Below, piece after piece: positions 1 to 4,989 of a DNA stretch of 6,153 nt. Location of the stretch: assembly GCA_028292185.1 (NCBI GenBank), contig JAQGMT010000443.1:1-6153 (forward strand). The letters run 5' to 3'. This DNA comes from Ramlibacter sp. (GTDB taxonomy: Bacteria; Pseudomonadota; Gammaproteobacteria; Burkholderiales; Burkholderiaceae_C). The translations under genes were made by a program, and so were the position numbers. The notes below the pieces were generated by a model that saw only the letters and a list, made by a program, of their open reading frames with translations, was not told the DNA's origin and made no database searches. Position 1 is the first letter of the stretch. Each line of letters opens with the position of its first letter.

Positions 1-1072
1 CGGCAACGCCGCCTATCCGGCAGTGGACGGACGGCGCAACGTGATTGCGCGCAACGCGGGACGCCGCATCGTGCACATGGTGCACGAAGACCTGATCCTG
101 TCGAAGATCCTCACTCGGCAAGCGTTCGAGAACGCGATCAAGACCCTGGCCGCCATCGGCGGCTCGACCAACGCGGTGATCCACCTGATCGCCATCGCGC
201 GGCGCATCGGCGTCGAGCTGGTGATGGAAGATTTCGACCGGCTGGCCAGCCACCTGCCCTGCCTGCTGAACCTGCAGCCGTCGGGCAAGCACCTGATGGA
301 AGACTTCTGCTACGCCGGCGGCCTGCCGGTGGTGATGAAGGAGATTTCGCAGCACCTGCACCTGGATGCAGTCACCGCCAACGGCCGCACGATCGGCGAG
401 AACATCGCCGATGCGCAGAACTACAACACCGAAGTGATCCAGCCGCTGGACAAGCCCTTCAAGGAAAACGCCGGCATCGCGGTGCTGCGCGGCAACCTCG
501 CGCCACGGGGGGCCGTGATCAAGCCCAGTGCCGCAACACCGGCGCTGATGGTGCACAAGGGCCGGGCCGTCGTGTTCGAGAACATCGAGGACTTCCACAA
601 GCGCATCGACGACGAGAACCTCGACATCGACGAGAACTGCGTGATGGTGCTCAAGAACTGCGGACCCAAGGGCTACCCCGGCATGGCCGAAGTCGGCAAC
701 ATGCCGCTGCCGCCCAAGGTGCTGCGCAAGGGCATCACCGACATGGTCCGCATCAGCGACGCGCGCATGAGCGGCACCGCGTACGGCACCGTGGTGCTGC
801 ACACCGCACCCGAGGCGGCCGCGGGCGGCCCGCTGGCGATCGTGCGCAACGGCGACATCATCGAGCTGGACGTGCCCCAGCGCCGTATCCAGTTGCACAT
901 CAGCGACGAGGAGATGGCGCGCCGGCTGGCCGAGTGGAAAGCGCCGGAGCCGCCGCTGAAGTCAGGCTACTGGAAGCTGTACGTGGACCACGTGCTGCAG
1001 GCCGACGAAGGCGTCGACCTCGACTTCCTTGTCGGCAAGCGCGGCGCGTTTGTGCCGCGTGACAATCATTGA
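1..1072 (+). CDS. IlvD/Edd-family sugar-acid dehydratase, C-terminal part (5' end outside window)
   Basis: The reading frame is open from base 2 to the TGA at 1070-1072, giving about 356 residues. Family members are usually near 580, so roughly the first 200 are missing, including the three cysteines that hold the [2Fe-2S] cluster. The GTG at 23 lies inside conserved sequence (GNAAYPAVDGRRNV) and is not the start. The retained part shows the family C-terminal half: GPKGYPGMAEVGNM with the metal-ligand Glu at 689-691, and SDARMSGTAYG with the catalytic Ser at 770-772. They are exactly 27 residues apart, matching Glu453/Ser480 of the Rhizobium L-arabinonate dehydratase as I recall it. Family members dehydrate aldonates (L-arabonate, D-xylonate, D-galactonate, D-gluconate, D-fuconate) to 2-keto-3-deoxy acids. 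The downstream C6 kinases and aldolase argue for a hexonate such as galactonate or gluconate (inference). Branched-chain IlvD is less likely because of this context and the SGTAYGTVVLH wording. The end of the gene is embedded in a hairpin. Confidence 0.9.
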   Translation, partial: GNAAYPAVDGRRNVIARNAGRRIVHMVHEDLILSKILTRQAFENAIKTLAAIGGSTNAVIHLIAIARRIGVELVMEDFDRLASHLPCLLNLQPSGKHLMEDFCYAGGLPVVMKEISQHLHLDAVTANGRTIGENIADAQNYNTEVIQPLDKPFKENAGIAVLRGNLAPRGAVIKPSAATPALMVHKGRAVVFENIEDFHKRIDDENLDIDENCVMVLKNCGPKGYPGMAEVGNMPLPPKVLRKGITDMVRISDARMSGTAYGTVVLHTAPEAAAGGPLAIVRNGDIIELDVPQRRIQLHISDEEMARRLAEWKAPEPPLKSGYWKLYVDHVLQADEGVDLDFLVGKRGAFVPRDNH

Positions 1073-1103
1073 AGGAAGCGGCGAAGCCGCGCTTCAATGA
1101 TTG
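1063..1103 (+). repeat. Long intercistronic hairpin over the dehydratase stop codon
   Basis: A perfect 12-base inverted repeat (CAATCATTGAAG at 1063-1074, CTTCAATGATTG at 1092-1103) encloses a second 5-bp stem (GCGGC 1078-1082, GCCGC 1086-1090) with a GAA loop. The two stems are joined by an asymmetric 3/1 bulge. The left arm contains the last two codons and the stop of the dehydratase. No run of T follows, so it is not a classical intrinsic terminator. It may protect or process the transcript, partially attenuate downstream expression, or be a REP-like palindrome. The structure is read directly; the role is inference. Confidence 0.8.
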
Positions 1104-1115
1104 CGGCGTAGACTC

Positions 1116-1132
1116 ACATTGCGCAGCAATGT
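1116..1132 (+). promoter_or_regulatory. 7-bp inverted repeat immediately before the kinase ATG
   Basis: ACATTGC (1116-1122) and GCAATGT (1126-1132) are perfect reverse complements separated by GCA, ending one base before the ATG at 1134. In RNA this is a small hairpin that would occupy the position of a ribosome binding site, and no AGGAG-like sequence is visible there. In DNA it is a 17-base near-palindrome of operator size. I cannot tell whether it acts as an operator, an RNA element, or not at all. Confidence 0.4.
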
Positions 1133-1133
1133 T

Positions 1134-2072
1134 ATGTCGCAGCCACAACCATCCCGCGAGAAAATCTTCGACGTCGTCGCGCTCGGCGAGGCGATGGTCG
1201 AATTCAACCAGACCCGCCCGGGACAACCTCAATACCTGCAGGGCTTCGGCGGCGACACCAGCAATGCCGCCATCGCCGCGGCGCGCGCCGGCGCTCGCGT
1301 CGCTTACCTGACGCGCCTGGGCCAAGACAGCTTCGGCGATGAGCTCATGGCGCTCTGGCAGCGCGAAGGAGTGGACACCAGCGGCATCGAACGCGACGAA
1401 ATTGCGGCGACCGGCATCTATTTCGTCACGCACGCACCCGGCGGGCATGCGTTCAGCTATCGGCGTGCCGGTTCAGCCGCGAGTCTCATGACGCCCCAAT
1501 GGCTCCCTCGAGACATCGTGCGGGCGGGGCGCATGTTGCACGTCTCCGGCATTTCGCTGGCGATTTCCCACAGCGCGCGCGAGACGGTATTCGCCGCGAT
1601 CGCGCAAGCACGCGACGCGGGCGCGCGGGTGTCGCTGGACTCCAATTTGCGGCTCAAACTTTGGCCGCTGCAGGAAGCGCGCGCAGCGATCACCCGTGCC
1701 GCGGGTCTGTGCAACCTTTTCCTGCCGAGCGTCGAAGACGCGGTTGCGCTGAGTGGCCTCGGCGACCCGGACGGCATTGTGGACTGGAGCCATTCGCTCG
1801 GTGCGCCACAGGTCGTTCTGAAGCTGGGTCGCGAAGGGGCGCTGGTCAGCGACGGCCAGCGGCGTGAGCGCATCGCCGGCCATGCGGTGACAACGGCGGA
1901 CGCGACGGGCGCCGGCGATTGCTTCTGCGGCAACCTGCTGGCGCGGCTGGCATCGGGCGATTCACTCTTCGACGCGGCGCGCTATGCCAATGCGGCCGCA
2001 GCCATCGCGGTGCAAGGCTTCGGGGCCGTCGCGCCCTTGCCGCGGCCGCAACAGGTGCGAGCCTTGCTGTGA
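1134..2072 (+). CDS. kdgK: PfkB-family 2-keto-3-deoxygluconate kinase
   Basis: This 312-residue ribokinase/PfkB-fold cytoplasmic kinase is predicted to transfer phosphate from ATP to C6 of 2-keto-3-deoxygluconate, giving KDPG. Visible motifs are GEAMVEFN (18-25), the first PfkB signature region around GFGGDTSN (37-44), FSYRRAGSAAS (107-117) and SLDSNLRLKLW (167-177), both typical of KDG kinases, and the second signature TADATGAGDCF (254-264) with the catalytic Asp262 in GAGD. Length fits the family (about 300-320). I chose the ATG at 1134; an in-frame TTG at 1101 exists but lies at the edge of the upstream hairpin, and homology begins only near residue 11. No clear Shine-Dalgarno sequence precedes either start. 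The gene starts 61 bases after the dehydratase stop and overlaps the DgoK start by 4 bases. Activity on KDGal or another 2-keto-3-deoxy acid is possible; other PfkB sugar kinases are less likely given the neighbours. Confidence 0.87.
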   Translation: MSQPQPSREKIFDVVALGEAMVEFNQTRPGQPQYLQGFGGDTSNAAIAAARAGARVAYLTRLGQDSFGDELMALWQREGVDTSGIERDEIAATGIYFVTHAPGGHAFSYRRAGSAASLMTPQWLPRDIVRAGRMLHVSGISLAISHSARETVFAAIAQARDAGARVSLDSNLRLKLWPLQEARAAITRAAGLCNLFLPSVEDAVALSGLGDPDGIVDWSHSLGAPQVVLKLGREGALVSDGQRRERIAGHAVTTADATGAGDCFCGNLLARLASGDSLFDAARYANAAAAIAVQGFGAVAPLPRPQQVRALL

Positions 2073-2965
2073 GCGAATTGATCGCCGTCGACTGGGGCAC
2101 CTCTTCACTGCGTGCCGCGCTGCTGGACGAACGTGGGCACGTGGTCGAAGAGCATTCGATGCCACGCGGCATTCTCACGGTGGTGGCGGGAGAATTTCCC
2201 GACGTGCTGCAAGCCGCGACGGCGCGATGGCCGCGGCGCTCGGACACCTTGTGCCTGCTGAGCGGCATGGTCGGCAGCCGTCAGGGCTGGCTGGAAGCGC
2301 CGTACTGCGCTTGCCCTGCGGGCTTCGCGGAGATCGCCGCCCGGCTGGCGTGGGTGGAGCCCGGGCGCATCGCCATCGTCCCTGGGCTGTCCTGCGAAGA
2401 GCAAGGCGTGCCGGATGTGATGCGCGGCGAGGAGACGCAGGTCTTCGGTGCGCTGGCACTGCTGGGCCTGGACTCTGCACGGCTGGTGCTGCCGGGCACC
2501 CATAGCAAATGGGTGCGGGCGAAGGCCGGCCGCATCGAGGGCTTCTCCACCTTCATGACGGGTGAGTTCTACGCGCTGCTGCGCAGTCACTCCATCCTGG
2601 CGCGTACCCTGCCGGATGCCGATGGCGATCTCGATGCCGGCGCTTTCGAGCAAGGGCTCCGGCACGCGCTGCGCACCGGCAATCTGCTGCATGCGGCTTT
2701 CAGCGCGCGCACACTGTCCTTGTTCGACCGCTTGCCCGCTGCCGCCGCGCCCAGCTATTTATCCGGCCTGGTCATCGGAGAAGAGATGAGGTCGCAGCAA
2801 CTGGCGAGCGGCGACGACCCGGTGCTTGTGGTCGGCTCGCCGGCGCTGACGCAACGCTACGAATTGGCGCTGCGCCTGCTGGGCGTGAGCGCGGTGGCGG
2901 TCGGCTCTGAGGCGACCTGGCGAGGTTTGTGGTCGATTGCCCGAAACCTGGAGAAGACGGCATGA
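2069..2965 (+). CDS. dgoK: 2-dehydro-3-deoxygalactonokinase (DgoK)
   Basis: This 298-residue cytoplasmic kinase should phosphorylate 2-dehydro-3-deoxy-D-galactonate at C6 with ATP, giving KDPGal, the third step of D-galactonate breakdown. It has the DgoK family pattern throughout: AVDWGTSSLR (6-15, ATP phosphate-binding loop of the actin/hexokinase-like fold), GMVGSRQGW (66-74), VPGLSC (104-109), MRGEETQ (118-124), LPGTHSKW (141-148), FSTFMTGE (159-166) and LSGLVIGEE (231-239). The length is near that of E. coli DgoK (about 290). The start is the GTG at 2069, whose GTGA overlaps the TGA of the PfkB kinase; an open frame continues upstream to 1919 but lies inside that gene and lacks homology. 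The gene overlaps dgoA by ATGA, so coupling on both sides is expected. It is unrelated in fold to the PfkB kinase next to it, although the two perform analogous reactions. Confidence 0.93.
   Translation: MSELIAVDWGTSSLRAALLDERGHVVEEHSMPRGILTVVAGEFPDVLQAATARWPRRSDTLCLLSGMVGSRQGWLEAPYCACPAGFAEIAARLAWVEPGRIAIVPGLSCEEQGVPDVMRGEETQVFGALALLGLDSARLVLPGTHSKWVRAKAGRIEGFSTFMTGEFYALLRSHSILARTLPDADGDLDAGAFEQGLRHALRTGNLLHAAFSARTLSLFDRLPAAAAPSYLSGLVIGEEMRSQQLASGDDPVLVVGSPALTQRYELALRLLGVSAVAVGSEATWRGLWSIARNLEKTA
2950..2956 (+). promoter_or_regulatory. Ribosome binding site of dgoA
   Basis: GGAGAAG lies five bases before the ATG at 2962, inside the end of dgoK. It is the clearest Shine-Dalgarno-like sequence in the operon and favours the ATG at 2962 over the in-frame GTG at 2929. 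Confidence 0.7.
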
Positions 2966-3600
2966 ACGCAGATGAAAAATTCGCCGCGGCGTGGCAGCGC
3001 TTGCCGCTGGTTGCAATCCTGCGCGGTGTGCGGCCCGAGGAGGCGCCCGCCATCGGCGAGGTGCTCACGCGCAGCGGATGGAGCCTGATCGAGGTGCCGC
3101 TGAACTCGCCTCAGCCGCTGCAGAGCATCGCGGCACTGACGAAGCTGCTGCCTGACGCGCTGGTGGGCGCAGGCACGGTGCTCGATGCGCAGCAGGTGCG
3201 CGATGTCCACGCGGCAGGCGGCCGGTTGATCGTCGCGCCCAACTTCGATGCCGACGTGGTGCGTGAAGCGCGGCGACTCGGCATGGCATGCCTGCCGGGC
3301 GTGCTGACCGCAAGCGAAGCATTCGCGGCGCTGCGCGCCGGCGTCAACGGCCTGAAATTGTTTCCCGCAGAAATGATTCCGCCGGCGGCAGTGAAGGCAC
3401 TGCGGGCGGTGCTGCCGCAGGAAGCGCTGCTGCTGCCGGTGGGCGGCGTCAGCACGGCCAACATGGGCGCATACCGGGCTGCGGGGGCCGATGGCTTCGG
3501 AATCGGCTCCTCCCTGTATAAGCCGGGCACCAATGTGGCGGACGTCGAGCGCAGCGCACTGGCTTTCTCGGCGGCATGGGCAGGCACGCTGCGGGCTTGA
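2962..3600 (+). CDS. dgoA: 2-dehydro-3-deoxy-6-phosphogalactonate aldolase (DgoA)
   Basis: This 212-residue class I aldolase of the KDPG/KHG aldolase family should cleave KDPGal to pyruvate and D-glyceraldehyde 3-phosphate in the cytoplasm. The TIM-barrel landmarks are in order: LVAILRGVRPEE with Arg21, IEVPLNS with Glu44 (general acid/base), GAGTVLD (69-75), IVAPNFD (90-96), LPGVLTASE (111-119), GLKLFPAE (130-137) with the Schiff-base Lys132, and the phosphate-binding PVGGVS and GFGIGSSLYKPG toward the C-terminus. IEVPLNS and SSLYKPG are closer to DgoA than to the ED aldolase Eda, so I favour KDPGal. With a KDG kinase in the same operon the enzyme may also accept KDPG (inference). It ends the operon: dgoK overlaps it by 4 bases and 117 bases follow before the next gene. 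Confidence 0.93.
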   Translation: MNADEKFAAAWQRLPLVAILRGVRPEEAPAIGEVLTRSGWSLIEVPLNSPQPLQSIAALTKLLPDALVGAGTVLDAQQVRDVHAAGGRLIVAPNFDADVVREARRLGMACLPGVLTASEAFAALRAGVNGLKLFPAEMIPPAAVKALRAVLPQEALLLPVGGVSTANMGAYRAAGADGFGIGSSLYKPGTNVADVERSALAFSAAWAGTLRA

Positions 3601-3716
3601 GCAGCCGATCCTTGTCGGCGCAGTCAGCCGCAGGCCGCTCAGCGGGACGGCGCGCTGTCCTACAAAGCTGAGGCTCGGCCGCAGGCGACGATTCGGCATT
3701 CTCGCGGGTGCTCCAC
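3601..3716 (+). other. Intergenic gap after the operon; weak hairpin only
   Basis: The gap holds a 5-bp stem (GCCGA 3604-3608, TCGGC 3615-3619, six-base loop) four bases past the dgoA stop. No T-run follows, so it is a poor terminator candidate. TACAAA at 3661-3666 could be a -10 box for the next gene, but I see no convincing -35 at 16-18 bases. Otherwise nothing recognisable is present, and read-through from dgoA into the next gene remains possible. Confidence 0.3.
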
Positions 3717-4274
3717 ATGAACGACCTCCTCCTCATCTCGGCCATCGGTGCGCTCGGCTTCATGGCAGCGAGCGCGCTCCTACTGCAATGGCTTCGTGTG
3801 GCGCTGCGCCGCCGCGCCAAGCAACGGCGCTCGCAGGGGTACCGGCTGATCCATGCCTTGCGCAGCTATTCGGCCTGGATCGAGAGCCAACGCGATCTCC
3901 CCTTCACGTCGCGCAGCCTGGACGAACTCACCTCGCCGCAACCTCTGGTGGTGGCCGCGCAGATCAAGAGTAAGTGGTTTCCTGCGCTTGGGCAGTACAC
4001 GGTGCCCCTCTTGCAAGCACACAGCCGGGTCATCGAGTACCTGTGGGAGCAAAGCCTGCTGCGCCTGAGCCAGGGATCGGCATGGCGCGCCGCGCACCAG
4101 GATCCGCAGTATCAGCAGTTGCGCGGTGCGCAGGAAGAACTCATCGACGAGATGATCGCCGCGTGCCGCGAACTGATTGGCGACTCGCGCCAGGTGTGGC
4201 AGCCCACGGGCAGCGATTTCGCGTTCAGCAACAGCTTCGCCCGCACGACAAAAGGCCCGGCGGCGGGCGCGTAG
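3717..4274 (+). CDS. Hypothetical protein with one N-terminal membrane segment
   Basis: I do not recognise this 185-residue protein. Residues about 4-26 (LLLISAIGALGFMAASAL and on) form one hydrophobic helix, followed at once by a strongly basic stretch RRRAKQRR (31-38). By the positive-inside rule the remaining 150 residues should be cytoplasmic, anchored by the helix. That part looks mostly alpha-helical, rich in Gln, Arg and Leu, with aromatic pairs such as YSAW (51-54) and WEQSLL around residue 110-115, and a low-complexity, Ala/Gly-rich tail. There are no obvious catalytic motifs. The start is the ATG at 3717; an in-frame GTG at 3708 would add three residues, and GGGTG at 3706-3710 may serve as a weak ribosome binding site. 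Codon usage resembles that of the neighbours, and the reading frame is long, which supports a real gene. It converges with the DsbG-like gene, 16 bases apart. Confidence 0.72.
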   Translation: MNDLLLISAIGALGFMAASALLLQWLRVALRRRAKQRRSQGYRLIHALRSYSAWIESQRDLPFTSRSLDELTSPQPLVVAAQIKSKWFPALGQYTVPLLQAHSRVIEYLWEQSLLRLSQGSAWRAAHQDPQYQQLRGAQEELIDEMIAACRELIGDSRQVWQPTGSDFAFSNSFARTTKGPAAGA

Positions 4275-4286
4275 CAGCGCCGCCGC
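4260..4286. terminator. Probable two-way terminator between converging genes
   Basis: GCGGCG (4260-4265) pairs with CGCCGC (4281-4286) and GCGC (4267-4270) with GCGC (4277-4280). This gives a 10-bp GC stem with one bulged G and a six-base loop that contains the TAG of the upstream gene. On the + strand it is followed by AGGCTTATTT; on the - strand by CGGGCCTTTT. Both tails are moderately T-rich, which fits termination from either side. The tails are not adjacent to the stem, so strength is uncertain. Confidence 0.5.
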
Positions 4287-4290
4287 AGGC

Positions 4291-4893
4291 TTATTTCGCC
4301 GGGCTCGGCGCTTGCAATCCCAGCAAGGCGGCCAGGTCGGCCGTAGGCAAGGCGCCCTCATGCGACACCAGCGCGCCGGTCTGCGCGTTCTGCGCAACGA
4401 TGGTCGGAACCGACTGAAAACCGAAGCGGTTGAACAGCGCCGTGTTCTTGGTCACGGTTTCCTTCTGGGCCTCGCCGTCTCCAGGCACCTCGCCTTTCTG
4501 GTTAGCGAGAATCGCGGTTTCATGTTCGTCCATTGCCGCCACGGGGTCCTTGGCCGCAAGCAACGCAGCGCCTTGCGTCTGGCTGGTGTTGTTCAGCAAG
4601 CGCACCGGAATCCACACGAATTTCGCCTGAGCCTTCAGCGGCTTCGCCGCTTGCCACAGCGCCGCACAGTGCGGGCACTGCGGATCGAAAAATACGTAGA
4701 CGGTGCGAGCACTCATCGGCGAGCCCACGGTGATCCCGCGCGCCTCGGCTTCGATCACGGGTACCGACACGGCCGAGCTTTCGGTCTTGGCGGCTGCCGC
4801 GGTTCCAGCGGCGGCCGCAGGCGCGGACGAATCCTTGCAGGCGACCAGAACAAGGGCCGCTGCAAAGGCAACGGCTAATTTGAGGCGAATCAT
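4291..4893 (-). CDS. DsbG-like thioredoxin-fold lipoprotein (CPHC active site)
   Basis: This 200-residue protein starts with a lipoprotein signal: basic MIRLK, a hydrophobic core, and lipobox LVAC with Cys19 as the lipid-modified residue. Position +2 is Lys, so inner-membrane retention by Asp+2 is not expected and the protein probably sits on the periplasmic face of the outer membrane (inference). An Ala/Ser-rich linker (about 22-45) leads to a thioredoxin-fold domain with FFDPQCPHCAALW (68-80; redox Cys73 and Cys76) and the cis-Pro loop SVPT with Pro163. The text around the active site and AALLAAKDPVAAMDEHE (109-125) resembles DsbG/DsbC. The N-terminal dimerisation domain of those proteins (E. 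coli DsbG is about 248 residues) is absent, so it may be monomeric and could act as a thiol oxidase or reductase rather than an isomerase. Which partner reduces it is not visible. The ATG at 4893 has no clear Shine-Dalgarno sequence, but the signal peptide begins there. Confidence 0.85.
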   Translation of the reverse strand: MIRLKLAVAFAAALVLVACKDSSAPAAAAGTAAAAKTESSAVSVPVIEAEARGITVGSPMSARTVYVFFDPQCPHCAALWQAAKPLKAQAKFVWIPVRLLNNTSQTQGAALLAAKDPVAAMDEHETAILANQKGEVPGDGEAQKETVTKNTALFNRFGFQSVPTIVAQNAQTGALVSHEGALPTADLAALLGLQAPSPAK

Positions 4894-4940
4894 GGGTAGG
4901 GGCGAGTAGTTGACAGGCGAACTTTAACCCGGTCGGGCGC

Positions 4941-4970
4941 GGCGGCACTTGACGCAGCTCAGCTGCCGCC
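4941..4970. repeat. Inverted repeats in the gap between the MFS and DsbG-like genes
   Basis: GGCGGCA (4941-4947) and TGCCGCC (4964-4970) are perfect reverse complements around 16 bases. Inside lies an alternative palindrome, GCAGCT-C-AGCTGC (4954-4966). The element is 19 bases beyond the MFS stop on the - strand, where a terminator could sit, but no T-run follows. It may be a weak terminator, a mRNA 3'-end stabiliser or an operator for the DsbG-like gene. The rest of the gap (4894-4989) shows no clear - strand promoter. Confidence 0.3.
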
Positions 4971-4989
4971 CACGCCACTGCGGCGATGG

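Noticed and set aside
1919..2068. In-frame upstream extension of DgoK from the ATG at 1919.
   Set aside because: The extra 50 residues lie within the kinase gene, are Arg/Ala-rich and have no DgoK homology; the GTG at 2069 begins exactly at the conserved N-terminus.
2857..3699. A 280-codon - strand open frame opposite dgoA.
   Set aside because: The composition is His/Arg/Gln-rich and no domain is seen, whereas the opposite strand encodes a complete aldolase with all catalytic residues.
4638..4652. A 15-base match (opposite orientation) to the AAGCGGCGAAGCCGC tip of the hairpin at 1076-1090.
   Set aside because: It lies inside the DsbG-like gene, encoding ordinary residues (Ala-Lys-Pro stretch), and lacks the outer 12-bp arms. 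In GC-rich DNA a single such match in 6 kb can occur by chance, so it is not evidence of a dispersed repeat.
4177..4878. A long + strand open frame (about 233 codons) opposite the DsbG-like gene.
   Set aside because: It is Arg-rich, has no recognisable domain, and mirrors a well-supported gene with a signal peptide and CPHC motif; it is an antisense artefact of GC-rich codon usage.
4910..4954. Two TTGAC-type -35-like hexamers on the + strand (4910-4915 and 4949-4954).
   Set aside because: Neither has a -10-like hexamer at 16-18 bases, and no + strand gene lies downstream; both point against the transcription direction of the flanking genes.
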